The notes beneath the pieces are model-generated. The model had not been told where the DNA came from, searched no databases, and saw only the letters and a program-made list of their open reading frames with translations. Below, one piece after another: positions 1-8,470 of a stretch of 61,712 bases of DNA (position 1 is the first letter of the stretch; each line of letters starts with the position of its first letter). A program made the position numbers and the translations under genes. Source of the stretch: Oscillospiraceae bacterium (lineage in GTDB: Bacteria > Bacillota > Clostridia > Oscillospirales > JAAYOS01); contig JAISEG010000003.1 in the NCBI GenBank assembly GCA_031264245.1, positions 1 through 61,712 on the forward strand. The letters run 5' to 3'.

Positions 1-120
1 AAAGTCGGTGCTGATTAGGACGAGGGTCCACCCGTTCCCATTTCGAACACGGTAGTTAAGCTCGTTTCTGCTGAAGATACTTGACTGGAGACGGTCCGGG
101 AAAATAAGTGGCGCCGACAC
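1..120 (+). rRNA. rrf: 5S ribosomal RNA
   Basis: The conserved 5S core is visible (CCCGTTCCCATTTCGAACAC, then GTAGTTAAGCTC). The two ends pair as GTCGGTGC with GCGCCGAC, closing helix I. About 117 nt is present, so the gene looks complete or nearly so at the window edge. It is the last rRNA of an operon whose 16S and 23S would lie left of the window, and two tRNA genes follow it. Confidence 0.95.
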
Positions 121-180
121 AGGGTTATAACCTTGTGGGTTCCCCAAATAGCGGAAGTGTAAAAACGTTTCCGCTTATAA

Positions 181-256
181 TCCTCAATAGCTCAGTTGGT
201 AGAGCATGCGGCTGTTAACCGCAGGGTCGTTGGTTCGAGTCCAACTTGGGGAGCCA
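181..256 (+). tRNA. tRNA-Asn (GTT)
   Basis: The cloverleaf is complete. The acceptor TCCTCAA pairs with TTGGGGA, the anticodon loop reads CTGTTAA (GTT), the T-loop is TTCGAGT, and CCA is encoded. It lies in the tRNA tail of the rRNA operon. Confidence 0.97.
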
Positions 257-298
257 AAAAGTAATACCGTTGCCCCTGGCAGCGGTATTACACAACAA

Positions 299-375
299 GG
301 GCCTTTAGCTCAGTTGGCTAGAGCAACCGGCTCATAACCGGTCGGTCCGCGGTTCGAGTCCGTGAAGGCCCACCA
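299..375 (+). tRNA. tRNA-Met (CAT)
   Basis: The acceptor GGGCCTT pairs with AAGGCCC, the anticodon loop is CTCATAA (CAT), and CCA is encoded. With a CAT anticodon it could be elongator Met or, if modified by TilS, Ile2; the sequence alone does not settle this. The initiator is unlikely because the first acceptor pair is a normal G-C. Confidence 0.93.
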
Positions 376-394
376 TATCCTTGCAAGTTCTGTA

Positions 395-428
395 CATCCA
401 CCTTCACGTTTTTTTGTGGAGGTGGATG
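395..428 (+). repeat. hairpin 1 after the tRNA pair
   Basis: A 13-bp stem (395-407 with 416-428, one G-T pair) encloses a loop made almost entirely of T. It is the first of three stem-loops in tandem behind the tRNAs and could be an RNA-processing or termination structure. Confidence 0.6.
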
Positions 429-430
429 GT

Positions 431-487
431 AGTTTGTCAAAGAAACACAGTTTTCACGAGGTGAAAACTGTGTTTCTTTGACAAACT
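431..487. repeat. 57-bp near-perfect palindrome
   Basis: Arms 431-457 and 461-487 are perfect inverted copies over 27 bp, separated only by GAG. No T-run follows, so it is not a normal intrinsic terminator. It lies between two other hairpins. Confidence 0.85.
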
Positions 488-490
488 AGG

Positions 491-532
491 GAACCGCCAT
501 GAAGCTTATTGCTTCACGGCGGTTCGATTTTT
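491..532 (+). terminator. terminator of the rRNA/tRNA operon
   Basis: The stem pairs 491-505 with 511-525 (one A/C mismatch) and is followed by GATTTTT on the plus strand. This suits rho-independent termination of the operon ending in tRNA-Met. Confidence 0.75.
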
Positions 533-563
533 ACCATGCAATCTTCCCGATAAATCGGTTCAG

Positions 564-2387
564 TTAATATTTACCGAGAACTCTGCCGCTTGTGTCGAAA
601 GATAAATTATCCTCATCAGGCATTGAGATTGAGTGCCGTTTTTGTGCGGATTTGTTCGCTGGCGGCAAGCTGCGGTACATCTTGCCGCCGTCTTTCAGCT
701 TAAACTGCGCAATCAACTGCCGTAACATATCGGACTGTCCGCTCAGTTCCTCCGAAGCTGCGGCGGATTCTTCGGCAGTCGCGCTGTTCTGTTGTACCAC
801 CTGTGCCACCTGGTCGATGCCGACGTTGATCTGCGCTATCGCCGACGACTGATTACTGGTGCTTTGAGCGATCTCACTTGAAATCTGGCTTGATACCATT
901 ATGCCGTCTACAATTTCCTTTAGCGATTCGCTCGTCCCCTGGGCAATTTTCACCCCAAGCCCCGCTTTGCTGATAGACGATTCAATAAGAGCACCGGTTT
1001 CTTTCGCCGCTTCCGCGCTCTTGGCGGCAAGGCTGCGCACCTCTTCGGCCACTACCGCGAAGCCCTTCCCCGCCGAGCCCGCGCGGGCTGCCTCCACCGC
1101 AGCGTTCAAGGCGAGGATGTTGGTTTGGAACGCGATATCGTCGATGACCTTGATGACTTTGCTGATGTTCTGTGACGCATCGTTGATTTCTCCCACCGCG
1201 ACCATCATCTGTGTCATCTGATCTGAACCTTGCAGCGCTTTACCTTTGACCTCGTTTGCCAGCTCCGCCGCTTTCTGCGCCGAGGAGGACGCCTCGGTGA
1301 TCGCTGTTGAAATCTCCGAAATGGAGCTGGACAGCTCCTGAATTGTAGCCGCCTGTTCGGTTGAACCGGAGGCGAGCAGCTGTGCTCCGGAGGCAATTTG
1401 CTGTGAGCCGCTGGATACCTGCTCGGAGGAGGTGTTGATTTCACTAAACATGGAATTGAGGTTTTCAAGCATATTCTTCAGCGCCATACCCATCGTGTCC
1501 TGCTCGGAAAGCAACTTAATTTCCTGGGTCAAATCACCGTCCGATATGGCTGTAAGCTGTTTGCTTATCTCGGTTATCCGTCCAACAAATATGCTGGCGG
1601 AACCAATGGTACTTCCGATTTCATCCTTGGCGTCAGAGAAATTTTCTATATTCCTCACATCTTCCGGGGAAAGGGTCAGATCGCCTGTGGAACCCGCCTT
1701 TTGCATAAAGACGGAAAGAAGAGTTAGAGGATTGCTTATTGATTTTGAAACCGCGATGCCAATAATAACTGCCGCTATGACAGAAACCGCAAGTATAACG
1801 ATAGAAATTGTCAGCATCATTACAAATGTATTATTGGCTTCAACCACGCCGTCGTTTATAAGTGTTTGACAAAAACTTGAAAGATTGTCGGCGGAGGTAA
1901 AATAATTCAACATTGGCCCGGCAAAATTAGACATTGCGGCTAAAGCCATCTGCGTGCTTCGACTTGTGTCCTTTTCGTTCAGCGCCGCGTTTAATTCGGT
2001 TTCATATACTTCCTTTGCGCTGTCGTAACTTTTCTTTACGGCCAGCATATCATTAAATTTATCGCGAACCGAAGGCGTAATGATCAGACTGTCCAATTCT
2101 TCAACGATGGATAAAGTAGAGGGAACTGCCGCGATTTCAGCGTCAAAGTCTGTTTTTTGGTCCAGTGCGGCGTGCAAAGCCGCTTTACGGTAAACAGACT
2201 GCGTTTCACGTATTGTCGTCGTCAGGTCGCCCATTAAAATGCCGACATTCGCACGCAGCGCAATCGTATTTGTGCCGGTATTAATCGAATTCATACCGAA
2301 AATTCCAACCATGCCTGTAAGGACTGCCAAAACAATTACAATGCCAAACCCCACAATTAATTTCTTGCTAACCGATAAATTTTTCAT
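564..2387 (-). CDS. methyl-accepting chemotaxis protein
   Basis: A 607-residue transmembrane chemoreceptor that senses a ligand outside the cell and controls CheA through its cytoplasmic hairpin. An N-terminal membrane segment lies at about residues 10-32, followed by a four-helix-bundle-like sensory region. A second membrane segment (about 188-212) and a HAMP region come next, then a long signalling coiled coil. The coiled coil carries the highly conserved tip [20 protein letters not shown] and the following [13 protein letters not shown]. There is no C-terminal CheR-tethering pentapeptide. It stands alone here, with no che genes nearby. The start is the ATG just before the first membrane segment; the upstream region is AT-rich. 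The ligand cannot be predicted. Confidence 0.95.
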   Translation of the reverse strand: MKNLSVSKKLIVGFGIVIVLAVLTGMVGIFGMNSINTGTNTIALRANVGILMGDLTTTIRETQSVYRKAALHAALDQKTDFDAEIAAVPSTLSIVEELDSLIITPSVRDKFNDMLAVKKSYDSAKEVYETELNAALNEKDTSRSTQMALAAMSNFAGPMLNYFTSADNLSSFCQTLINDGVVEANNTFVMMLTISIVILAVSVIAAVIIGIAVSKSISNPLTLLSVFMQKAGSTGDLTLSPEDVRNIENFSDAKDEIGSTIGSASIFVGRITEISKQLTAISDGDLTQEIKLLSEQDTMGMALKNMLENLNSMFSEINTSSEQVSSGSQQIASGAQLLASGSTEQAATIQELSSSISEISTAITEASSSAQKAAELANEVKGKALQGSDQMTQMMVAVGEINDASQNISKVIKVIDDIAFQTNILALNAAVEAARAGSAGKGFAVVAEEVRSLAAKSAEAAKETGALIESSISKAGLGVKIAQGTSESLKEIVDGIMVSSQISSEIAQSTSNQSSAIAQINVGIDQVAQVVQQNSATAEESAAASEELSGQSDMLRQLIAQFKLKDGGKMYRSLPPANKSAQKRHSISMPDEDNLSFDTSGRVLGKY

Positions 2388-2446
2388 ATTCCGATTTCTC
2401 TCCGTTTCATTTTTTATATACCTGACGCTGCTACCATCGTTTTTAG

Positions 2447-2512
2447 TTACTCGCGCAATTCATCTTTGAGCCTTTTTATCGTCGATTCGTCTATTTCATC
2501 ATTTAAGCTCAT
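2447..2512 (-). CDS. possible 21-residue small ORF upstream of the chemoreceptor
   Basis: On the minus strand GGAGGTA (2525-2531) precedes an in-frame ATG at 2524, which is very close, and another at 2512. The frame runs to TAA at 2447. The 21-residue product from 2512 is acidic and basic, ending KRLKDELRE. It lies about 60 bp before the chemoreceptor start and could be a leader ORF or small protein. There is no homology evidence. Confidence 0.25.
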   Translation of the reverse strand: MSLNDEIDESTIKRLKDELRE

Positions 2513-2524
2513 AATTTGTAACAT

Positions 2525-2968
2525 TACCTCCGTTTCGCAATATTCCGCCTAATGATCTTTTTGAAGTACATTTTGACAAAATATTCTTTTTAAATATAGA
2601 CAATCGTATTATATATATTTCCAATTGGAAAATCAAGATAAATTTTACCTTTTATAGGGAATTTACTTAAATTTGCATTTCTAAATTTTATTTGATATTA
2701 CCAATTAAAGTCCGCAAAAACGGAGATTTTTTGTCCAATTTTTATAATACTTTCAACCTGAGGCTGGCAGAGAGCTTTTTGCCGGAGGAATACAAGACGA
2801 ACCATCCATGGCGAGATAAGCTCGCTGAAGATGGTTCGTCTGTGTTGTTTCCGCCGCAAATATATCGTGAGGGTGACGGCTTTCGCTGTTTCCGGGAACG
2901 GCTAAAGAGAAGTCCGTCCGATACGCGAGCTCAAAATGCCGCGCCGACGCGGCGGATTATTCAGACCT
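2525..2968. other. AT-rich intergenic region without a recognisable gene
   Basis: About 440 bp between the chemoreceptor and the 3' end of metH. It holds AT-rich DNA at 2560-2760 and one hairpin, with 12-bp perfect arms 2795-2806 and 2830-2841 plus a nested GCGAG/CTCGC pair, followed by a T-rich stretch. That hairpin may end plus-strand transcription. An open frame on the plus strand here looks non-coding. Confidence 0.5.
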
Positions 2969-5347
2969 TTAAGAATTTTCCGCAGGCTCCGCGGCAAAAA
3001 ACCGGTTGGCGATGGCGACGCTCTCCATCGCGTCCTTGCCGTAGTAATCCGCGCCGACAAATTTCGCGTACTCATCGTTTAAAACCGCCCCCCCGACAAA
3101 GAAGGTGCATTGCAGCCCCGCCCCGCGGACTGCCGCGATGGTGTCCTTCATGCTTTTGACGGTGGTGGTCATCAGCGCGCTCAGGCCCGCAAGCCGGATA
3201 TTTTGTTCGCGAATGGCGTTTACCACAGCTTCGGCGGGTACATCCTTGCCCAGATCAATAACCTCATAGCCGTAATTTTCAAGCAGCATACGCACGATGT
3301 TCTTTCCGATGTCGTGGATATCCCCGTGAACAGTTGCCAGCAGAATTTTACCCTTTGACTGCCGCTGTTCCCCGGATTTCAGCATCCGCTCGCTTATCAC
3401 GGCAAAGCCGTTTTGCACCGCCTGCGCCGACAGCATCAATTGCGGCAGGAATATTTCGCCGGTTTCAAAGCGCTTGCCCACCCGATTAAGCGCCGGAATA
3501 AACTCGCCATCTATAATGTCAAGCGGCGGGGTGTTCTTCAGCAGCTTTGCCACCTTTCCCGCAACCTGCTCCTTGCGCCCCTGTTCTATGATATCGGCAA
3601 GGGTCAGCTCGGCTTCGGCGGACACAGCCGGTTTTGACGCCTCGGTATGCTTGCCTATATATAGGATAGCGTCCTTGTCCTCCCCGCTGAGTACGCGGTA
3701 GGCGTCGAGCACCTCGCGGTAACGGTGTGAAAGCGGATTGGAGATTGTGGCGTCCAGACCCGCGCCGAGCGCCGCGGCAAGGAAGGCGGCGTTTATCATT
3801 TCGCGGTTAGGCAGACCAAAGGATACGTTGCTGACCCCGAGCACCGTTTTCAGACCAAGCTCCGCCTTAACCATGCGGATCGCGGCAAGCGTCTCCTTCA
3901 CCTGCGCCTGCTGCGCGGACGCCGTGAGAACAAGGCAGTCGATGAGTAAATTTTCCTCCGGAATACCAAAGGACACGGCGGTATCCCGAATACGCCGGGC
4001 AATTTCAAGCCGTCCGGGGGCGGTCGGAGGTATGCCGTCCTCATCCAGGGTAAGCCCGACCACAAGCGCGCCGTATTTTTTTACGAGCGGAAATATCCGC
4101 TCCATTACATCTTTTTTCCCGTTGACCGAATTGATGATAGGCTTGCCGTTATAGATACGAATCGCGGCTTCGATGGCGGCGGGATCGGAGCTGTCAATTT
4201 GAAGCGGCGCTCCGGTCACGCCCTGAACCGCACGAATCACCTTTGAAAGCACCGCCGGCTCGTCGATTTCGGGCAAGCCAACATTTACGTCCAACACCTG
4301 CGCCCCGGCCTGCACCTGAGTGATCGCCTCGCCTGTGAGGTAGGCGGTGTCTCCCGAACGCAGCGCCTGCTGCATCTTTTTCTTCCCGGTGGGGTTGAGC
4401 CGCTCGCCGATTTCAGTCGTCACTCCGTCCAGTATCACCGTCTGGGTTCCGGAGGTGCAGGCGCTGACGCGAAGCGGTCTTGTTTTCACCGGGCGAATGT
4501 CACGGATAAGCTTGCTGAGCAGCCGGATGTATTCCGGCGTTGTGCCGCAGCAGCCTCCTACGATACTCACGCCCTGCCGCACCATTTCGGCAACCTGCGC
4601 CGCATATGCTTCGGCGCCCAGCTCGTAGACCGTTTGTCCCTCGCGGATAGCGGGCAGCCCCGCGTTTGCCTGGAGGATCACCGGCAGGCGGGAGTATTTC
4701 AGCATAGTGTCTATAACAGGTTTCAGGGATTCGGGACCCAGCGAGCAATTGACGCCGAGAGCGTCTACGCCGAGGTCCTGCAATATTACCGTCGCGGTAA
4801 GCGGGTCACAGCCCACAAAGGTGCGCCCGTCACCCTGAAAGGTCATGGAACAGATGACCGGCAATCCGGTGTTTTCCCTGGCGGCGAGGATTGCGGCTTT
4901 CGCCTCATAGGGGTCGGAGACGGTCTCAATAAGAATAAGGTCGGCTCCGGCTTTTTCTCCCGCGAGCATTTGCCTGGAAAATATTTCGTAGGCGCGCTCA
5001 AAGCTGACGGTTCCCATCGGCTCCATCAGCTGCCCCAGCGGTCCGACGTCCAGCGCCACCAGCCGCGCGCCCGCGTCCCGCGCGCAGCGCACTCCCGCGC
5101 CTACGACAGCTTCGACGCTGTGCGTATTTCCCAGCTTCAGCTCATGCGCCTGAAAGGTGTTTGCCGTGATTACATCCGCGCCCGCAAGTACATATTCCCG
5201 ATGGATATCTGTGATAACCTCAGGATTGCTGAGATTTAAAAGCTCCGGCAGCTCACCCAGAATTAATCCGCGGTTCTGAAGCATGGTGCCCATTGCGCCG
5301 TCAAAGAGCAAAATCCTGTCCCGGGTCAAGTCCTGTATATTTGTCAT
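2969..5347 (-). CDS. metH: cobalamin-dependent methionine synthase, short form
   Basis: Transfers the methyl group of 5-methyltetrahydrofolate to homocysteine through methylcobalamin. At 792 residues it is the short form. The homocysteine domain is at about 1-290, with zinc ligands in GVNCSLGP and GGCCGTTPEY. The pterin domain is at about 305-560, the cobalamin cap at about 580-660, and the B12 domain at about 670-785 with the lower-ligand motif GDIHDIGKN. The C-terminal SAM-dependent reactivation domain of the approximately 1,200-residue enterobacterial enzyme is missing; a separate gene directly upstream supplies it. The ATG overlaps the stop of that gene (ATGA), implying translational coupling. 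It is the last gene of metF-activator-metH. Confidence 0.96.
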   Translation of the reverse strand: MTNIQDLTRDRILLFDGAMGTMLQNRGLILGELPELLNLSNPEVITDIHREYVLAGADVITANTFQAHELKLGNTHSVEAVVGAGVRCARDAGARLVALDVGPLGQLMEPMGTVSFERAYEIFSRQMLAGEKAGADLILIETVSDPYEAKAAILAARENTGLPVICSMTFQGDGRTFVGCDPLTATVILQDLGVDALGVNCSLGPESLKPVIDTMLKYSRLPVILQANAGLPAIREGQTVYELGAEAYAAQVAEMVRQGVSIVGGCCGTTPEYIRLLSKLIRDIRPVKTRPLRVSACTSGTQTVILDGVTTEIGERLNPTGKKKMQQALRSGDTAYLTGEAITQVQAGAQVLDVNVGLPEIDEPAVLSKVIRAVQGVTGAPLQIDSSDPAAIEAAIRIYNGKPIINSVNGKKDVMERIFPLVKKYGALVVGLTLDEDGIPPTAPGRLEIARRIRDTAVSFGIPEENLLIDCLVLTASAQQAQVKETLAAIRMVKAELGLKTVLGVSNVSFGLPNREMINAAFLAAALGAGLDATISNPLSHRYREVLDAYRVLSGEDKDAILYIGKHTEASKPAVSAEAELTLADIIEQGRKEQVAGKVAKLLKNTPPLDIIDGEFIPALNRVGKRFETGEIFLPQLMLSAQAVQNGFAVISERMLKSGEQRQSKGKILLATVHGDIHDIGKNIVRMLLENYGYEVIDLGKDVPAEAVVNAIREQNIRLAGLSALMTTTVKSMKDTIAAVRGAGLQCTFFVGGAVLNDEYAKFVGADYYGKDAMESVAIANRFFAAEPAENS

Positions 5348-6000
5348 ATGTTTTCCCCTTTCCTAAAGGCGCAGGTTTTGTTCAAAAGGCAGCCCTCACA
5401 GCCTTCCGGTTTGTCGTGTACGCCTTTCCCAAGTCCGAGGATTGCGGTGACCGACTTGCGCGGCAGCAGAATCAGGCTCTCGGTGCAGGTGAGACCGATT
5501 TTCTTACCGGCGTCCAGTACCGCGAGCAGCTTTGGCTGGATATCCAGCGGCAGGTCGCCGTAACCGGGGCTGAACCGCGAAGTGACGGTCAGACCGGTTT
5601 CCCCCGCCTCATGGCAGATCTGAGCTTCAATTTCATCGAGGTATTGCTCGATGAGCTGCCCGGCGCAGGCGTCAAGCACCAATGAACGGGTGAGGTCGGC
5701 GTTTTCCCAGCGCCGGATCAGATTGTCCGCCGGGACGCTGAGGGTCGCCGCCAGCAGGACAACACTCCCGCATCCGGTCAAGTGGCGGGAAATGTCCTCT
5801 CCGCACAGGAGAAGTCCCGAATTTTCGACCTGTATGCCGTCAGACCGGAGCTGTATGCCGAAGGTTTTGCGGACATGGCGGGGAGCCGCGGCTTCGCCCA
5901 TGAGCAGCATACATTCTTCAATAAGCGAGTCAAGCTGCGGAGATACCTCCTGATTCCGGCGGCCCAGGTAGCGAAGGACCTCCGCCTTCGATTTTTCCAT
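5344..6000 (-). CDS. stand-alone methionine synthase reactivation-domain protein
   Basis: A 218-residue protein matching the Met_synt_B12 activation domain. The motif RFSPGYGDLPLDIQ, the region that binds SAM in MetH, is present. A C-terminal cysteine cluster (CEGCLLNKTC) may bind metal. It should re-methylate oxidised cob(II)alamin on the short MetH encoded next, using SAM and a reductant. The ATG at 6000 shares one base with the metF stop (TAATG), and its TGA overlaps the metH ATG, so all three genes are coupled. A longer frame opens at 6030 but would start inside metF, so 6000 is preferred. Separate reactivation proteins beside short MetH are known from Thermotoga and many Clostridia. Confidence 0.9.
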   Translation of the reverse strand: MEKSKAEVLRYLGRRNQEVSPQLDSLIEECMLLMGEAAAPRHVRKTFGIQLRSDGIQVENSGLLLCGEDISRHLTGCGSVVLLAATLSVPADNLIRRWENADLTRSLVLDACAGQLIEQYLDEIEAQICHEAGETGLTVTSRFSPGYGDLPLDIQPKLLAVLDAGKKIGLTCTESLILLPRKSVTAILGLGKGVHDKPEGCEGCLLNKTCAFRKGENI

Positions 6001-6860
6001 TACTTTATCCTGCCTATATATCTCATGCAATATTCCGCGATATCCGGCTTGTTCATGGTGTAGATGTGTACGCCGTCTGCGCCCTGTCTGAGCAAGCCGT
6101 CAAGCTGCTTCGCCGCGTGCTCAATACCCGCTTTGCGCAGATCATTGGGGCTATCTTCATATTTGTGCAGCAGCTTTATGATGCCGGACGGGAGGGAAGC
6201 GCCGCACATGAAAATCATCCGCTCGATTTGCTGACGCCCCAGGATAGGCATGACCCCCGCGGATATCGGCAGCGTTACGCTTCCGCCGCGCGCCCTGTCC
6301 AAAAAGCGGAAAAAGATATCGTTGTCGAAGAAAAGCTGTGAAATCAGAAAGTCCGCGCCGGTCTCCTGCTTGCGGCGCAGGCGGTCGATGTCGGCGGTCA
6401 GGTCGTCGCAGTCGATATGTCCCTCGGGATAACACGCCGCGCCGACACAGAAGTCTCCGCGGTTATGAATTTCCAGGATCAGGTCCTCCGCGTATTTATA
6501 ACCGCCATCAAAGGGCTGACCGTTTGGCAGATCGCCTCGAAGGGCAAGGGTATTGCGTATCCCTTTGCTGTTCATCCCGTCGAGTGTCCGTCGGATTTTT
6601 TCACTGTCAGCTCCGACGCAGGTAAGGTGCGCAAGCGCCGGAATCCCATATTGCTTCTCAATGAGCTCGGCAATCTCCGCCGTTTTATTTACGTTGCCGG
6701 AGCCTCCCGCGCCGTATGTCACGCTGATAAAATCCGGAGAGAGCGTGGATATCTGCCCAAGCGTTTTGTAAATGCTGTCGATGTCAGCGTCCTTTTTCGG
6801 AGGGAAAATTTCAAACGAGACCACCGGACGCTCCGATCTGTACAAATCTTTTACCAACAT
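6000..6860 (-). CDS. metF: 5,10-methylenetetrahydrofolate reductase
   Basis: A 286-residue flavoenzyme that reduces methylene-THF to methyl-THF, the methyl donor for MetH. The family opening SFEIFPPK and the conserved SVTYGAGGS segment are present. The length is normal for bacterial MetF. AAAGGA lies upstream of the ATG with about 12 bases between. It is first in a three-gene operon with the reactivation protein and metH, forming a complete methyl-THF to methionine module. A near-consensus promoter lies about 110 bp upstream. Confidence 0.95.
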   Translation of the reverse strand: MLVKDLYRSERPVVSFEIFPPKKDADIDSIYKTLGQISTLSPDFISVTYGAGGSGNVNKTAEIAELIEKQYGIPALAHLTCVGADSEKIRRTLDGMNSKGIRNTLALRGDLPNGQPFDGGYKYAEDLILEIHNRGDFCVGAACYPEGHIDCDDLTADIDRLRRKQETGADFLISQLFFDNDIFFRFLDRARGGSVTLPISAGVMPILGRQQIERMIFMCGASLPSGIIKLLHKYEDSPNDLRKAGIEHAAKQLDGLLRQGADGVHIYTMNKPDIAEYCMRYIGRIK

Positions 6861-6970
6861 GTGTGTTAATTATCCTTTCGTGAATATCGCTGCAAATACG
6901 AACCGGCATGGTTATGCGGGAATCAAAATGACCTGCGCCGGCGGGGATATTTGATTTTATTTATTCATTG

Positions 6971-6999
6971 ATTATAATGTTGATGGAAGGGATTGTCAA
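6971..6999 (-). promoter_or_regulatory. sigma-A-type promoter of the metF operon
   Basis: On the minus strand TTGACA (6994-6999) and TATAAT (6971-6976) are separated by 17 bp, a full consensus match. The leader to metF is about 105 nt and GC-rich in its middle. I looked for an S-box (SAM riboswitch) in it and did not find one. Confidence 0.8.
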
Positions 7000-7055
7000 T
7001 AGAGCCGTGGAAAAGGGGAGGGGCATTTTGAGGTATTGCAAAGGAAATATAATGG

Positions 7056-7084
7056 TTGACTTTTCTGATTTAGTATGATAAACT
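7056..7084 (+). promoter_or_regulatory. candidate promoter of the histidine operon
   Basis: TTGACT (7056-7061), 17 bp, then TAAACT (7079-7084), 46 bp before the hisZ start. The -35 is good and the -10 is weak. The leader is too short for a T-box. Confidence 0.5.
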
Positions 7085-7129
7085 GATATCACAATAATAC
7101 GATTGCTGCGGGTGAGGTTGTAACTGTAA

Positions 7130-8311
7130 ATGAGTAAATATAATGCGAATATACCAAACGGAACGCGGGATTATCTGTTCGATGAGTGCGGCAAGAGGCG
7201 GACCCTTGAAAACGCCCTGTCCCGTATGTTCAGCAAACACGGCTACGGTGAGATGAAGTCGCCGACCCTGGAATACTATGACACGTTCACAAGAACCGGG
7301 AATGCCCCGTTTGAAGAAAATATGTATAAGCTTATCGACCGTGACGGCAGGATACTGGTGCTGCGCCCTGACAGTACAACGCCTGTCGCCAGGGTGTTTG
7401 CGGCGAAGCTTAAGCATTTGGCACTGCCGCAGAGAGTTTTTTACATCCAAAGCGTATTTCGTTCAGGAGCGGCTCACACAGGCTCCAGCGCCGAAACGGT
7501 GCAGGCGGGGGCGGAGCTTATCGGAGCCGGCGGGCTTAGGGCGGATCTGGAGGTTATCACCCTGGCTATCTCGGCGCTTGAGGAGTGTGGGGTTGAGAAA
7601 TTCCACATTGAAATCGGTCACTGCGGGTTGTTTAAAGCGCTGATAAGCGAGCTGACCGACGACACGGAGACCGCGGAGGAGATACGCAAAACGGTTGAGC
7701 GGAAGAACTATGCCGCGCTGGGCGACATATTGCAGCCGTTTGGCGATACGTCGGCGGCGGCGGCGCTCAAAAAGCTTGTCGGTATGTTCGGCGGTGATGA
7801 AATACTGGGTGAAGCAAGGAAGCTGTCCTCCGTGCCGCAGGCCGCCGAGTGCGTCGAGTATCTTGAGAACCTGTTCCTCGAGCTGAAAAGGGCGGGCTAT
7901 GAGGATAAAATACGTTTTGACATGGGGCTTGTACAGCAGATCGAGTACTATACCGGAATAGTTTTTCAGGGCTTTGCGGAGGGAGTCGGGGAAGCGGTGC
8001 TGAAAGGCGGAAGGTACGACTATCTTACAAGCTCGTTTGGCGCGGAGGCGGAAGCGATCGGTTTCGGGTTAAACATTGACTCCCTGCCGGGGAGCGCCGG
8101 GGAAACGAAGACGGAGACGCCTGTCGTTTTGCACTATGAAAACGGCTGTCTCGGCGAAGCGCTCGAATATATAAAAATGAGCGGAGTCTGCTGCGAGCTT
8201 TCCACTCTAAACAGCGTGGAGGAGAGCCGCAGGCTCGCGGGGGAAAAGGGCGCCGCCCTAAAGATAGTTACAAGCAACGGGATAACGGACGATATCGAGG
8301 GATTGTTATGA
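7130..8311 (+). CDS. hisZ: ATP phosphoribosyltransferase regulatory subunit
   Basis: A 393-residue paralogue of class II histidyl-tRNA synthetase that lacks tRNA charging. It forms a complex with short HisG to make and feedback-regulate the first enzyme of histidine synthesis. The synthetase-like motifs are seen (NGTRDY at the start, RPDSTTPVAR, then GGRYD). Its length and pairing with a 208-residue HisG fit HisZ rather than HisS. GGTGAGG lies 12 bases before the ATG. Its stop codon falls inside a 23-bp direct repeat flanking an inserted hairpin element; originally the gene probably overlapped hisG by ATGA. Confidence 0.94.
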   Translation: MSKYNANIPNGTRDYLFDECGKRRTLENALSRMFSKHGYGEMKSPTLEYYDTFTRTGNAPFEENMYKLIDRDGRILVLRPDSTTPVARVFAAKLKHLALPQRVFYIQSVFRSGAAHTGSSAETVQAGAELIGAGGLRADLEVITLAISALEECGVEKFHIEIGHCGLFKALISELTDDTETAEEIRKTVERKNYAALGDILQPFGDTSAAAALKKLVGMFGGDEILGEARKLSSVPQAAECVEYLENLFLELKRAGYEDKIRFDMGLVQQIEYYTGIVFQGFAEGVGEAVLKGGRYDYLTSSFGAEAEAIGFGLNIDSLPGSAGETKTETPVVLHYENGCLGEALEYIKMSGVCCELSTLNSVEESRRLAGEKGAALKIVTSNGITDDIEGLL

Positions 8312-8470
8312 GATTGAAACTAGCTCGAGGGCAAGGTAAACGCTGATCAAGGTCAAATCAAAAGTGGCTCAGTTACGGCTTTTCGCCACTTTTGATTTAA
8401 TTAAAATGAATTCAACAGCGTTTACCTAGAGAGAACGTAATGAGGATATTGTTATGAGATTGAAACTAGC
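8302..8470. mobile_element. MITE-like hairpin element with 23-bp flanking direct repeats
   Basis: Identical 23-bp direct repeats at 8302-8324 and 8448-8470 flank an insert. The insert has terminal inverted repeats GTAAACGCTG (8336-8345) and CAGCGTTTAC (8416-8425), and inner arms 8355-8368 and 8385-8398 that pair over 14 bp. The left repeat contains the hisZ stop and an inactive copy of the hisG start. The right repeat contains the true hisG start. The GAGG in front of each copy is also duplicated, with a one-base difference just after it. Confidence 0.75.

Noticed and set aside
2692-3159. Plus-strand open frame overlapping the 3' end of metH
   Set aside because: The second half is antisense to metH and Arg/Pro-rich; the first half contains a terminator-like hairpin.
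6861-6970. SAM riboswitch in the metF leader
   Set aside because: The leader is only about 105 nt and lacks the S-box core elements; only ordinary GC-rich pairing is seen.
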